Positions 53,868-63,906 of a stretch of 64,000 nucleotides of DNA are shown here, piece by piece. The notes below the pieces were generated by a model, which saw only the letters and a program-made list of their open reading frames with translations, ran no database searches and was not told where the DNA came from. Within the stretch, counting starts at the first letter, position 1; each line of letters begins with the position of its first letter. Source of the DNA: Bacillota bacterium (GTDB lineage Bacteria; Bacillota; UBA4882; UBA8346). The stretch covers positions 1 through 64,000 of the forward strand of contig JAEYRN010000048.1 of NCBI GenBank assembly GCA_023435565.1, written 5' to 3'. Position numbers and translations under genes: made by a program.

Positions 53868-54214
53868 ATTTTTATATTGAAATAAAAAATTGATTACACA
53901 AAACACTACAAACGTATATTTCCCATTCTTCCCAGTAATCCTCAACAACTCCAAAAACTAACCTGCAATCTTCAAGTAGAACCTTCGTTTAATTCATTAA
54001 ATTAGACTAAATATTTAGAAATACTCTTCATCATCGTTAGAACTTTTAGCCGGTAAGTTCCAAAAGCGTTCCGGGTAACCAGTCTTACCATCAATTACTC
54101 AAAGGAACTACCAGCTAGAACGCGAATAACTCTGAATAATCTTATGTAAAGTATCTGTTGTTTATTACGTTAAGTTATCGATAAACGTCTTTACGGACGA
54201 AAGGAGAAATTAAA

Positions 54215-55447
54215 ATGTTGATTAAAGAGAAAAAGTTTTATTTAATGCTGATGGTTTCCTTGAGCATCTCTCTGTTCTTCAGCGCTCAGGTTTATGCCGG
54301 CGCAGCTGTTTCCGATATTCAAAACCATTGGGCAGCCAAACCGATTCAAAATTTAGCGGATCGGGAGGTTATTAGCGGATACCCGGACGGGACTTTCAAG
54401 CCTGATCAAGCTGTTACCCGGGCTGAATTAGCTAAAATAATCAGTAAAGCAATGGATTATCAACCGGTAAACGGAAGTAAATTCCCTGATATCGAGGGAC
54501 ATTGGGCGGCTTCATATATGAACGCTTTGGCCGAACAAAAAGTAATGAATAGTTTCGACGATGGGAATTTTCAGCCTGAAAGAACTGTTAATCGCGCTCA
54601 ATTAACCACATTTATAGCTCGAATTCTTAACCTGGCCAAACCGGAAGAAAAGTTCGGTCAAGATTGGTCTGCCAGCTTTATAGATGTTCCAAATGATCAT
54701 TGGGCTTTCCGTTATATTGAGATTAGCAACAAGTTCGGATTGCTTCCACCGGAATACAAAACCCAGTTTCATCCCGATCAATCGGTCACTAGAGCTGAGG
54801 CAGCTTGGATGATTCAAGCCTTAAACGGTTTGGAAGTCTCAAAGGGTAAAATCAGCCAGATTGATTCCGGTAGCGGTTTAATGAATATTCAAAGAGGATC
54901 GGGTAAAGACCCGTTGATGGTCTTGTTAACTCCGGAAACCATTCTAATTCGTAATAATAGTACCGCTCCAGTGGATGACCTTATAAACGGGGATGAAGTA
55001 ACTGCTATTTCACTGCCCTCCGGAGACGTAAAATTCTTAAAAGCTTTTGGCCAAATCACCAAAAATGACCTATTATCCAGGATCAGCACTATGATGAAAG
55101 GTCGTCTGGATCGGGACCAAATCGCCGCAATCATGACCGGTGATTGGGAATCCGTCAAAGATACCTTGAAAGGCAGCTTATACAACCGTCTGGTTGATAT
55201 GGGGCTAACCCCCGCCGAAGCGGAAAGTATCATGGTACAAGACTGGAATTATCTTGACACTTTAAGCCAGGAACGTTTGGCGCAGGTACTCTCCGATTAT
55301 CTGGGAATCACCGTAGACTTCGGCCAAGCTCTTTTAGCAAGGGATATGGAAAAAATCAAGGAATATGGCAAGGTGGAATTGGCGACGGCTGCGTTAAGCC
55401 GGTTGTTAGGCATGGAAAATACAAATAAAGAAAGTATTTCTTATTAA
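54215..55447 (+). CDS. S-layer homology (SLH) domain surface protein
   Basis: 410 aa with a signal peptide (~28 residues). Three SLH domains (about 32-75, 90-135, 155-200) with the ITRAE/VTRAELAKI-type motif: VTRAELAKIISKAM, VNRAQLTTFIARIL, VTRAEAAWMIQAL. SLH domains bind peptidoglycan-linked polymers, and in diderm Bacillota tether the outer membrane. The last ~200 residues show no barrel pattern and are mostly helical. AAAGGAG lies 8 bases before the ATG. Confidence 0.88.
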   Translation: MLIKEKKFYLMLMVSLSISLFFSAQVYAGAAVSDIQNHWAAKPIQNLADREVISGYPDGTFKPDQAVTRAELAKIISKAMDYQPVNGSKFPDIEGHWAASYMNALAEQKVMNSFDDGNFQPERTVNRAQLTTFIARILNLAKPEEKFGQDWSASFIDVPNDHWAFRYIEISNKFGLLPPEYKTQFHPDQSVTRAEAAWMIQALNGLEVSKGKISQIDSGSGLMNIQRGSGKDPLMVLLTPETILIRNNSTAPVDDLINGDEVTAISLPSGDVKFLKAFGQITKNDLLSRISTMMKGRLDRDQIAAIMTGDWESVKDTLKGSLYNRLVDMGLTPAEAESIMVQDWNYLDTLSQERLAQVLSDYLGITVDFGQALLARDMEKIKEYGKVELATAALSRLLGMENTNKESISY

Positions 55448-55495
55448 TATAATACACTCGTCTTTGAATATAAATCGGACAAGCTTTAAATACCA

Positions 55496-55527
55496 AAAAG
55501 GGGCTATCATAGTAGACGGCCCCTTTT
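55496..55527. terminator. Bidirectional terminator between the SLH gene and the solute-binding gene
   Basis: AAAAGGGGC pairs with GCCCCTTTT around a 14-base loop. It lies between convergent genes and can serve both. Confidence 0.8.
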
Positions 55528-55560
55528 CTCATATTAATTCATTGTATAAAGTAAAAAACT

Positions 55561-56373
55561 TTATAATTTGGATGTATCGATATATTTGCCAAGTAGTTTA
55601 ATGTATAATTGCTGTCCGTTTAATTCTTTAATAGCTTTATTATATCTTTCTCCCACATCTTTTAGACTCTGGCTAAATACAGCAGAATATAATGCAGGTT
55701 TTTCAGGAAGATCCAAAACTTTTATTTGATCCTCCAAATTCATCTGTTTGGTAATAAATAACAAACTTGCCTTGTCGGGAGCATAAACAGCATCAATTCT
55801 GTTGGCTAACATTTTTTTAAAGTTGACTTCATTGAAATTAGGTGTGCTAATTAAATCAAATTTTATTTTATCATTTTTCACAAATGGCGATATAATTGCA
55901 TTATTGGCATAACCAAGAGTCAGCCCCGTGATATCTTCTATTTTGGTTATTTTCTCAAGTTTATTACTTTTTAATAAGGCCAAGGCTGTTTTCCCGGTTG
56001 CATAAAGTACATCGGGGAAGATTAGTTTTTGGGCGCGCTCTGGTGAATATATTAGTAAGGCTGAAGCATATTCAACGTTCGTCTCTAAAAGAGCTACTTG
56101 CCTTGGAATCGCTGTTGGTTCACTATCCCATACAAATTTAACTTTCATCGCCGGGGCCAAATAATTCTCCAGTAATTCATAGGCAGCCCCTTTCATTTGA
56201 CCGGTTTTTTCATCTAAATAAATATGAGGCGGAACATTGAAAAAACTAATTTTAACTTCTTTAAGACCTGTTTCAGCGTTTACATGCGAACTTGTGGTTC
56301 CAAGGCCAATAATTGGGTAAAACCCCGTAAAAAGAGATAGGAACAAGATGAGTAAAAAAACTATTTTTTTCAT
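55561..56373 (-). CDS. Extracellular solute-binding protein (SBP_bac_3 type)
   Basis: 270 aa with a signal peptide (~25 residues). KISFFNVPPHIYLDEKTGQM and LTLGYANNAIISPFV fit the two lobes of amino-acid-type binding proteins. No transport genes lie next to it, but it follows a chemoreceptor gene, so it may present a ligand to that receptor. ATG 56373 follows GGGGGA; an earlier start would add 15 residues. Confidence 0.8.
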   Translation of the reverse strand: MKKIVFLLILFLSLFTGFYPIIGLGTTSSHVNAETGLKEVKISFFNVPPHIYLDEKTGQMKGAAYELLENYLAPAMKVKFVWDSEPTAIPRQVALLETNVEYASALLIYSPERAQKLIFPDVLYATGKTALALLKSNKLEKITKIEDITGLTLGYANNAIISPFVKNDKIKFDLISTPNFNEVNFKKMLANRIDAVYAPDKASLLFITKQMNLEDQIKVLDLPEKPALYSAVFSQSLKDVGERYNKAIKELNGQQLYIKLLGKYIDTSKL

Positions 56374-56524
56374 GATAATCCCCCTCAAAATATAATTATA
56401 AATAGATTGCTTGAACAATGTTTTTATTTCGATGATGGTTGAAAAAACCCCCTTTCTTTAGTTTAATTTTAAGCAATTAAAGCTGATAACCCATAAAATT
56501 CAAATTGGTATATAATTTAAACAA

Positions 56525-57985
56525 TCAGAACTGATCATCTTTATTCAAAAGAATTACTTCTTCCGGAGAAATTACCTTTGTCTTAAATCCATTATTCTCA
56601 CTTAGAGAATTATTGTTTTGGGTGACTTTTTGATGTTGATGAACGCCTATCCCTTGTTCGAGTTTTATAAGCGCTTTTCCATTCACTAATTGCGATAGCT
56701 CTTGAATAACTCTTCGCAAATTTTGAGCCTGATTACTGAGTTCTCCTGAAGTAGCGGCACTTTCTTCAGCATTGGATGCATTCTGTTGTATCACCGTTTC
56801 TACTTGCACAATTGCTTTGTTTACTTGTCCTATTCCCTGGGCTTGTTCTTGACTTGCTGCAGCAATTTCACCCATTAACTCACTAACCTTTTTAACATGA
56901 GTAGTGATTTCTTTCAGGGCATCTCTTACCCTTTCCGTTACCGTAACCCCGTTGGCGGAAAGCCCAATGTTGGACTCTATCATTCTGGTAGTATCTTTGG
57001 CTGCTTGTGCGCTCCTTTGGGCTAGATTGCGTACTTCTTCGGCGACAACAGCGAAACCCATCCCTGCTTCTCCGGCTCGAGCCGCCTCAACTGCAGCGTT
57101 TAAAGCCAATATGTTGGTCTGGAATGCAATATCGTCAATAACTTTTATTATCTTACCGATCTGATCACTGGATTTCTTTACTTCATTAATTGCATTAAAC
57201 ATCTCATTCATTTCAAAGTTGCCTTTTTCGGCAGCTTCCTTAGTTTGCTCGGACAATAGGGTGGCTTGTTTAATATTGGTATTATTCTGTTGGATCATAG
57301 TTGCTGTTTCTTGAAGTGTTGAAGAAGTTTCTTCAATGGAACTGGCCTGTTTGGCGCTACCGTCGGATAATTGCTGGCTAGCGTCTGCCAGTTGGTTGGA
57401 AGCGATGGCTGTTTGATCAGCGCCTTCACTTAAAGATGTTACTATTTTATTTATGGGTTTAGTAATGCTACGCGTAGTAAAATAAGTTATTATTATTCCG
57501 ATTATTATTGCAATCAAAGTACTTAAAATAATATTATTAACTAATCCTTTAAATAAAGATTCTTTACGATAATATTTGGTAACCCCCAATTTAACCCGGC
57601 CAATGTTCTTATCTTCTCTTAGGATTTCCTTCTCAACTATACTCATATCCGCAGTAAGTTTAGCATCTTTGGATTTTTGATAGACAATATTACCATCTGA
57701 ATCGGTTATTTCCACTAAACAAATTTCGCCGTCTTTTAATAAGGATTCTCCATTTGCGATAGAGGCGTCCAAATTATAATTCCATAGCGGTTCACTGGAA
57801 GCCAGAGCTGCAATATTGACCATTACTTCAGCCTTGGTCTTTAAATCTTTAGATGCGTTATTATTATCACCTATATAGCTTATATATAATGTTGTAATTA
57901 ATAATAGAAAAGAATAAAAAAACAACGAAACCGCAAACTTTTGCCACAAAGATAATTTACTTAAAAATTTATACTCCAAAATCAT
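56525..57985 (-). CDS. Methyl-accepting chemotaxis protein
   Basis: 486 aa. Two membrane segments (~13-35 and ~155-175) frame a ~115-residue extracellular sensor domain. A HAMP-like linker and the signalling tip IIKVIDDIAFQTNILALNAA then VEAARAGEAGMGFAVVAEEV follow. A charged tail ends the protein. Last chemotaxis gene of the operon; the ligand is unknown. Confidence 0.92.
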   Translation of the reverse strand: MILEYKFLSKLSLWQKFAVSLFFYSFLLLITTLYISYIGDNNNASKDLKTKAEVMVNIAALASSEPLWNYNLDASIANGESLLKDGEICLVEITDSDGNIVYQKSKDAKLTADMSIVEKEILREDKNIGRVKLGVTKYYRKESLFKGLVNNIILSTLIAIIIGIIITYFTTRSITKPINKIVTSLSEGADQTAIASNQLADASQQLSDGSAKQASSIEETSSTLQETATMIQQNNTNIKQATLLSEQTKEAAEKGNFEMNEMFNAINEVKKSSDQIGKIIKVIDDIAFQTNILALNAAVEAARAGEAGMGFAVVAEEVRNLAQRSAQAAKDTTRMIESNIGLSANGVTVTERVRDALKEITTHVKKVSELMGEIAAASQEQAQGIGQVNKAIVQVETVIQQNASNAEESAATSGELSNQAQNLRRVIQELSQLVNGKALIKLEQGIGVHQHQKVTQNNNSLSENNGFKTKVISPEEVILLNKDDQF

Positions 57986-58015
57986 TCCCTCCTTATTAAA
58001 TAGGTATGGTTAAGT

Positions 58016-59050
58016 TCATAAATTCTTCATGATTATATTGGGTATATCTTGAAGCGAAACAATATTTGCAGCTGCTCCAATCTCTGCGGCCTCCTTCGGC
58101 ATACCGTAAACAACCGAACTCTCCTCATCCTGGGCAATGGTAAAAGCTCCAGCATTCTTCATCTCCAGCAATCCATTAGCCCCATCTTTCCCCATTCCTG
58201 TCAATAGCGCTCCAATAGCATTAGAGCCGGCTGATTGGGCTACCGATGAAAACAGCACTTCTACCGAAGGGCGCTGATGGTAAACCAGCGGCCCGTTTTT
58301 AATCTCTACATAAAACTGAGCACCGCTTCGTTTTAAAACCATATGACGGTTACCGGGAGCGATTAATACCTTCCCAGGTGAAGCGAGCTCCCCGTCTTCC
58401 GCTTCTTTTACTTCAAACTTACAAAGAGAGTTTAACCGTTCTGCAAAAGCTCTGGTAAAATGCTCCGGCATATGCTGGACGACTAAGACAGGTGGAATCT
58501 CCACCGGAAGTCCGGTTAAAATCTCTTTAATGGCCTCGGTGCCCCCGGTTGAAGCCCCAATGGCCACAATTTTGTTGGTTGTTTTAAAGACCAAATTTTT
58601 ACCGGTCCTGGTTATTTGAGACTCCCTTTTATGAACCAATCTCTCAAATCTTTTAATTTCGGCAGCAGCTTTCACTTTTTCGATTAATTGCTCACTCAAA
58701 TCTTGTACCGTATAAGCTGCCCCTGGTTTGGCAATTACTTCCACAGCGCCCAATTCCAGAGCTTTCAGGGCTACATCGCATCCTTCCTTGGCCAAAGAAC
58801 TGACGATAATCACCGGCATCGGGTAATATTTCATTAATTTTTCAAGAAAAGTCAATCCGTCCATCTTCGGCATCTCAATATCGAGTATTAGGACATCCGG
58901 TTGCAAAAAAACGATTTTGTTCCTACCGATATAAGGATCCGGAGCGGTACCAACCACCTCAATTTCAGGATCTTTAGAAAGTTCTTTGGTTAGTACCTTT
59001 CGAACCATAGCCGAATCATCAACTATCAATACTTTAATTATCTTACTCAT
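58016..59050 (-). CDS. cheB: Chemotaxis methylesterase CheB (copy 1)
   Basis: 344 aa. N-terminal receiver with the phosphoacceptor in LILDIEMPKMDGLTFLEKL. The methylesterase domain has catalytic Ser in GASTGGTEAI, His in VVQHMPEHFT and Asp in GMGKDGANGL. It removes methyl groups from receptors after phosphorylation by CheA. A second CheB gene lies 38 bases before it. Confidence 0.93.
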   Translation of the reverse strand: MSKIIKVLIVDDSAMVRKVLTKELSKDPEIEVVGTAPDPYIGRNKIVFLQPDVLILDIEMPKMDGLTFLEKLMKYYPMPVIIVSSLAKEGCDVALKALELGAVEVIAKPGAAYTVQDLSEQLIEKVKAAAEIKRFERLVHKRESQITRTGKNLVFKTTNKIVAIGASTGGTEAIKEILTGLPVEIPPVLVVQHMPEHFTRAFAERLNSLCKFEVKEAEDGELASPGKVLIAPGNRHMVLKRSGAQFYVEIKNGPLVYHQRPSVEVLFSSVAQSAGSNAIGALLTGMGKDGANGLLEMKNAGAFTIAQDEESSVVYGMPKEAAEIGAAANIVSLQDIPNIIMKNL

Positions 59051-59088
59051 AATTACTACCTATTCTATAAATTAATTAACACCATATT

Positions 59089-60135
59089 TTATCCCATTCC
59101 TTCCAAAGTATCGACTATTACTTGAGGTATGTCATCCAAAGCAACCAACTTGGAAACCGCTCCTATCGCCGTCGCTTCCTTAGCGATACCATAAACGAGA
59201 CTACTGGCTTCATCCTGACCTATTGTCAGAGCTCCGGCATTTTTCATATCCAATAACCCTTCGGCGCCATCTTTTCCAGCCCCGGTCAAAACAACACCCA
59301 TCGATTCTTTCCCCGCATAAAGCGCAATCGAACGGAACAACACTTCGATTGAAGGGCGTTGATGTAGCACCAGCGGACCTGCTTTAACCTCCACATAATA
59401 ACCGTACTGGTTCTTTTTGAGGACCATGTGCTTATTCCCCGGTGCTATTAAGACTTTACCGGTAGTAAGGACCTCCTTATCATCCGCTTCCTTTACCTCT
59501 AAAGCGCAGATGCTATTGAGCCGATCCGCAAAAATTTTGGTAAAGTGAGGCGGCATGTGTTGCACAACTAAAATCGGCGGCATTTCTACCGGTAGTTTTG
59601 ACAAGATTGAGGTGATTGCTTCAATCCCGCCGGTAGAAGCCCCAAGCGCAACAATTTTCCCGGAACTTTGCAACAATCTCTTATCTTTAATCTCTAGCGG
59701 ACTAGAAGGCCCAAGGGGACTCCGAGGTTTTAGGTTTTTTATCCTAAAGACGGCCTTGACTTTTTCAATGAGCTGTTCTGTCATTTCCTTGACCGAATAA
59801 GATGGCCCCGGTTTAGCAATTACTTCGGCCGCCCCAAGCTCCGTTGCGCGCAGAGCAGCGGCGCTCCCTTCCTTAGCGATGGAACTGACAATGATTACCG
59901 GTATTGGATAATATTCCATCAACTGTTCCAAGAAGGTAAGCCCATCCATCTTCGGCATTTCAATATCGAGTAATAAAACATCCGGCTTCGATTTCGTGAT
60001 CAAATCCCGGGCGATAATCGGGTCCGGAGCTGTCCCCACCACTTCCAGTTCGGGATCTTTATTTAACTCCTTAGAAAAAATATTGCAAACCAGTTCCGAA
60101 TCGTCAACAATTAAAACCTTGATTTTCGATTCCAC
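59089..60135 (-). CDS. cheB: Chemotaxis methylesterase CheB (copy 2)
   Basis: 348 aa. Same layout as its neighbour: LLLDIEMPKMDGLTFLEQL, GASTGGIEAI, VVQHMPPHFT and GAGKDGAEGL, so both look active. The two are closely related and likely arose by tandem duplication. I start at GTG 60135 with AGGA about 10 bases upstream; the GTG at 60144 lies on the ribosome site. Confidence 0.9.
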   Translation of the reverse strand: MESKIKVLIVDDSELVCNIFSKELNKDPELEVVGTAPDPIIARDLITKSKPDVLLLDIEMPKMDGLTFLEQLMEYYPIPVIIVSSIAKEGSAAALRATELGAAEVIAKPGPSYSVKEMTEQLIEKVKAVFRIKNLKPRSPLGPSSPLEIKDKRLLQSSGKIVALGASTGGIEAITSILSKLPVEMPPILVVQHMPPHFTKIFADRLNSICALEVKEADDKEVLTTGKVLIAPGNKHMVLKKNQYGYYVEVKAGPLVLHQRPSIEVLFRSIALYAGKESMGVVLTGAGKDGAEGLLDMKNAGALTIGQDEASSLVYGIAKEATAIGAVSKLVALDDIPQVIVDTLEGMG

Positions 60136-60161
60136 GATTATCACATCCTACTGTAAAATTG

Positions 60162-60974
60162 TTATTTTTCTTTTTGATAGACAGTCGGTTGAATGTATTT
60201 AAATGTATACTGTTTATTAATCAAGCTTTCCGAATGCCCGATGAATAATAACCCGCCCTTGGTCAAATAATCATGAAACTTCTTGACTAACTCCTGTTGG
60301 ACCGGGGCATCGAAGTAAATCATTACATTACGGCAAAAGATGATATCAAAGTTATTTTTAAAGGGAAACGGTTCCATCAAATTAAAGAGTCTGAAGGTTA
60401 CCAAATCTTTTATTTCCGTTTTCACTTGATAGTGCTCACCATCATGGATGAAGTATTCCATCAAAAAATACGGGTCCATATCTTTCTTGATCGTGGCCGG
60501 ATAAACCCCTCTTTGGGCCGTAGCTACCGATCGACCGCTGACATCGGTGGCCAGAACCCGGATATTAACCTCCGAAGGCAGCCATTCTTTGAAGACCATA
60601 GCCAAGGTATAGGGTTCTTCGCCGGTAGAACACCCAGCGCTCCAAACCCTGATTTCGTTTTGCTCCATTATCCTCGGATTATTCTCCAAGATGAACCTCA
60701 ATTGGGTCCTGATGAACTCAAAATGGTTGTTCTCCCGGAAAAAGTTGGTCTGATGAATGGTAATCTCATCGGCGAACTCAGCCCAGTATTCTCCGTTGGC
60801 CCCTTTGGTAAGGAGTTGGTAATACTCGTCGTATGAAGCTAGGTTATATTTCCTCATCAACTTGTCAACTTTAGTGATGACAATCTCCTTTTTTTGAGGA
60901 GAGAAATGTATTCCGAAGTTTTGATAAATCAAAGTACGATATTTTTCAAATTGATTCTCTGTCATTTTCTCCAT
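60162..60974 (-). CDS. cheR: Chemotaxis methyltransferase CheR
   Basis: 270 aa. The S-adenosylmethionine fold shows IRVWSAGCSTGEEPYTLAM near 105 and NFDIIFCRNVMIYF near 205, both CheR signatures, then GLLFIGHSESL. It methylates receptor glutamates, opposing CheB. AAGGA lies 7 bases before the ATG. Confidence 0.94.
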   Translation of the reverse strand: MEKMTENQFEKYRTLIYQNFGIHFSPQKKEIVITKVDKLMRKYNLASYDEYYQLLTKGANGEYWAEFADEITIHQTNFFRENNHFEFIRTQLRFILENNPRIMEQNEIRVWSAGCSTGEEPYTLAMVFKEWLPSEVNIRVLATDVSGRSVATAQRGVYPATIKKDMDPYFLMEYFIHDGEHYQVKTEIKDLVTFRLFNLMEPFPFKNNFDIIFCRNVMIYFDAPVQQELVKKFHDYLTKGGLLFIGHSESLINKQYTFKYIQPTVYQKEK

Positions 60975-61071
60975 AGCTGTTCCTTCTGGTTTTTTTAAAA
61001 GACTGATGAATCTTTTGTTATGAGTCGTTGTTCCCGAAACTGATACCTGTCAAATGTTATCTCTTTAATGA

Positions 61072-61638
61072 TTATCTAAACCAATCATTGTTTCGAATCT
61101 GCTCCACCCGGTATATGTAAACTTCCCCGCTCTGATTATGAAAAACAACCTTTCGACCATGTTCTCCCCCTACGTCTTTTGTTACTACCTGAATCCGGTT
61201 CTTTTTAAGCCATATTTCGGCGAGCTCCACGTTTCCATCACCAACCAGTGAATTCAATTGAACATTCCTGGCACCCCCAATTAAATGGGCTCTAAGATTC
61301 GTCTTCTTTGAACCCATATCCAACATCAATTGCAACATATGGGGAAGGGATACCTCGCCGTATCTACCGTTTCGTTCCTCATTATTACATGTGTTGTAGA
61401 TATAATGGTTCATCCCGCCGAAACGATTGACACTGTCCCATAAACAAACCGATACGCAGGAACCGAGTACGGTATGAATGAAGTGCGGATCCTGGCTAAC
61501 AAAGATAAACCCGGGATGGAGATAAAAATTTTTTACCTGTTCGATGGCGACTCCACCTACTTTGTCCAATGATAACCCTTGATTTGGTTGAAATCTGTTA
61601 AAAACCGCAAAAAATAGATTGAAAAGTGAGATTTCCAT
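61072..61638 (-). CDS. cheD: Chemoreceptor glutamine deamidase CheD
   Basis: 188 aa. TVLGSCVSVCLWD holds the catalytic Cys, with GGMNHYI and HLIGGARN around it. It deamidates receptor glutamines and works with CheC in Bacillota. No CheC gene is in the window. The N-terminal ~25 residues are extra relative to short CheD proteins. The ribosome site is weak. Confidence 0.9.
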   Translation of the reverse strand: MEISLFNLFFAVFNRFQPNQGLSLDKVGGVAIEQVKNFYLHPGFIFVSQDPHFIHTVLGSCVSVCLWDSVNRFGGMNHYIYNTCNNEERNGRYGEVSLPHMLQLMLDMGSKKTNLRAHLIGGARNVQLNSLVGDGNVELAEIWLKKNRIQVVTKDVGGEHGRKVVFHNQSGEVYIYRVEQIRNNDWFR

Positions 61639-61722
61639 AATGTTGGCCTTTTTCTATAATTGCTTACAATTAAAGCGGTATCTATTTATTTTTCCATTTA
61701 AATTTTGATAATCTATCCCTTA

Positions 61723-63348
61723 TTAAAAGTTTTTGTTATCCTTCTCCAATGGTATTACTTCTTCCGGCGATACCAATTTGGTCCTTTTATCGGGTAATTG
61801 TGCTCCGGGGGCCCGTAAATGTGATACGTTTCGATTGGTTTCTACTGATTGATAAACCGAGTGAGACTGTTTGTTTTGATGACTAGAGTGATTCTCCCTT
61901 AAAAGGCTTTCGTATTTTTGGTCAATCTTTCCATGAACTAAAATCACCAACTGCTGGACCATTTCTTTCAAGTTCCGGGCCTGGGCGCTTAATTCCTCGG
62001 AAGCGGAGGCGCTTTCTTCGGCAGTTGAAGCATTCTGTTGGACTACTGTCTCCATTTGGACCAACGCTTTATTAATCTGCGAAATACCCTGGGATTGTTC
62101 CTGGCTGGAAGCGGCAATCTCCGACATTAAATTGCTCATTTTTTTAGCTTGAATAGTAATCTCACTTAAAGTTTCACGGATATTTTGAGTGATGTAAACT
62201 CCCTTTTCCGAAAGTTCGATATTATTCTCAATCATTCCGGCGGTATCCTTGGCCGCCTGAGCGCTCCGCTGGGCCAAATTACGCACTTCCTCGGCGACTA
62301 CCGCGAATCCCATACCGGCTTCGCCTGCCCGGGCCGCTTCTACTGCGGCATTTAAAGCGAGAATATTTGTTTGAAACGCAATGTCATCAATTACTTTGAT
62401 AATCTTAGATATTTGGTCGCTGGATTTCTTGATCTCATTCATTGACTCCGTCATTTCCTGCATTTGCAAGTTGCCTTGATCTGAAACCGCTTTAACTTCT
62501 TCGGATAGCAATGCCGCCTGTTTAGTATTCTCGGTGTTTTGTTGGACCATCGAAGCCGATTCCTCCAAAGTTGAAGACGTTTCTTGTAGCGACGAAGATT
62601 GTTCGGCGCTGCCTTCGGCCAGTTGCTGGCTGGAGGAGGAAAGTTGATTAGACGCTGCGGCTACCTGGTTGGAGCCTTCGGTTAAGGAATCGACGATCCG
62701 GTTGACTGGTTTGGTAATACTGCGGATGATTATTATGGAAAGAAAAATCCCTAGAACTATACAAACTAAGGCTAATACAACCGATATTTTAATTGAGTTA
62801 TTGTAAGTTTGCAGCATAACATTTTCCGACCTTGCGCGTTGCTCTTTTGCCAAATCACTTAATTTATTTAAGCTATTGAACCCATCCAACATATGAGGAT
62901 CAGCATATTTGGCTAAAACTTCAGCCGCTTCGTCATACTTTTTAGCTTTAATAAACTCTACTACTTGTTCATTATACTTCCTACTTGGGGCCGAATTATC
63001 GTCATATGCTTTTAAATATTCAGCTTCTTTCTGAGTCAACGAAAATTTCTTTAAAGTATCTATTCCTGAATATAGTACATCCCGGGCCGCCGCGTTTTCC
63101 TTCCCGTGCTTTTCCAAAGTAACGGGATCATTTTGAAATACAATAGCTCCCCGAGTGTTTTTTGATAGAATATGCATCGACTGTTGAATGTCTTTAATAA
63201 TTTCCATTTTTTGGTTATTTATAGTAAAATTAGATAATTCCGTTTTGATACTTTGAAAACTATATATCGAAACGATAGATAAACTTAGAATGATTACCAT
63301 CATAAAACTGAAACCTAAAATAATCCGGTTGCTTAATTTGATCTTCAT
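61723..63348 (-). CDS. Methyl-accepting chemotaxis protein
   Basis: 541 aa. An N-terminal membrane segment (~10-30), a four-helix-bundle sensor (~35-185), a second segment (~188-210), HAMP, then the signalling tip with IIKVIDDIAFQTNILALNAA. The signalling half is very similar to the other receptor in this operon, while the sensor halves differ. Located between cheW and cheD. Confidence 0.93.
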   Translation of the reverse strand: MKIKLSNRIILGFSFMMVIILSLSIVSIYSFQSIKTELSNFTINNQKMEIIKDIQQSMHILSKNTRGAIVFQNDPVTLEKHGKENAAARDVLYSGIDTLKKFSLTQKEAEYLKAYDDNSAPSRKYNEQVVEFIKAKKYDEAAEVLAKYADPHMLDGFNSLNKLSDLAKEQRARSENVMLQTYNNSIKISVVLALVCIVLGIFLSIIIIRSITKPVNRIVDSLTEGSNQVAAASNQLSSSSQQLAEGSAEQSSSLQETSSTLEESASMVQQNTENTKQAALLSEEVKAVSDQGNLQMQEMTESMNEIKKSSDQISKIIKVIDDIAFQTNILALNAAVEAARAGEAGMGFAVVAEEVRNLAQRSAQAAKDTAGMIENNIELSEKGVYITQNIRETLSEITIQAKKMSNLMSEIAASSQEQSQGISQINKALVQMETVVQQNASTAEESASASEELSAQARNLKEMVQQLVILVHGKIDQKYESLLRENHSSHQNKQSHSVYQSVETNRNVSHLRAPGAQLPDKRTKLVSPEEVIPLEKDNKNF

Positions 63349-63408
63349 ATTAGATTACCCCCTCAGCTCAATTAATCATTTTTGATATATGTTATTGTTA
63401 ATAAATTC

Positions 63409-63906
63409 TTATATGTGAACTTCGGTTTCCTGTTCCGTTTTCAAATCTTTTATTAGAATACTCTCCTCCCGACTGAGGATCTGTTCAATGTCAAGTAATA
63501 GAATTACCCGGTCTTTAACCTTACCGACGCCGGTTAAAAATCCTTGATTACTTTGGGTCCCATATTCCGGCGGAGGCTCGATCTCATCTCCGGTCAGATT
63601 GGCCACTTCAGAGACAGTATCCACTATCAAACCCATCAACTTACGGTTATCGTTTATTGAAATCTCTACTACAATTATACAAGTCCGTTCATTGTAATCT
63701 TTCTCCTCTATACCGAACTTGGAGCGTAAGTCCATAATTGGAATAATCTTTCCCCTAAGATTGATTACACCTTTGATATAACCTGGGGTTTTCGGTATCG
63801 AAGTGATCTCAAGCAGCTTAATAATCTCTTTTACCTTCAAAATCGGTATTCCGTATTCTTCCTTGGCCAGTATAAAAGTTAAATACTTACCGCCGTTGTT
63901 TTCCAT
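63409..63906 (-). CDS. cheW: Chemotaxis scaffold protein CheW
   Basis: 165 aa. YLTFILAKEEYGIPILKVKE then SIPKTPGYIKGVINLRGKII and PIMDLRSKFGI are the CheW domain. It links receptors to CheA. Its start overlaps the end of cheA by 28 bases, a sign of coupled translation. Confidence 0.94.
   Translation of the reverse strand: MENNGGKYLTFILAKEEYGIPILKVKEIIKLLEITSIPKTPGYIKGVINLRGKIIPIMDLRSKFGIEEKDYNERTCIIVVEISINDNRKLMGLIVDTVSEVANLTGDEIEPPPEYGTQSNQGFLTGVGKVKDRVILLLDIEQILSREESILIKDLKTEQETEVHI

Noticed and set aside
53869..54214. Possible structured leader of the SLH gene
   Set aside because: Only a 4-bp hairpin near the ribosome site; nothing convincing.
60297..60836. 179-aa plus-strand frame inside cheR
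   Set aside because: Antisense to a clear CheR with all signatures.
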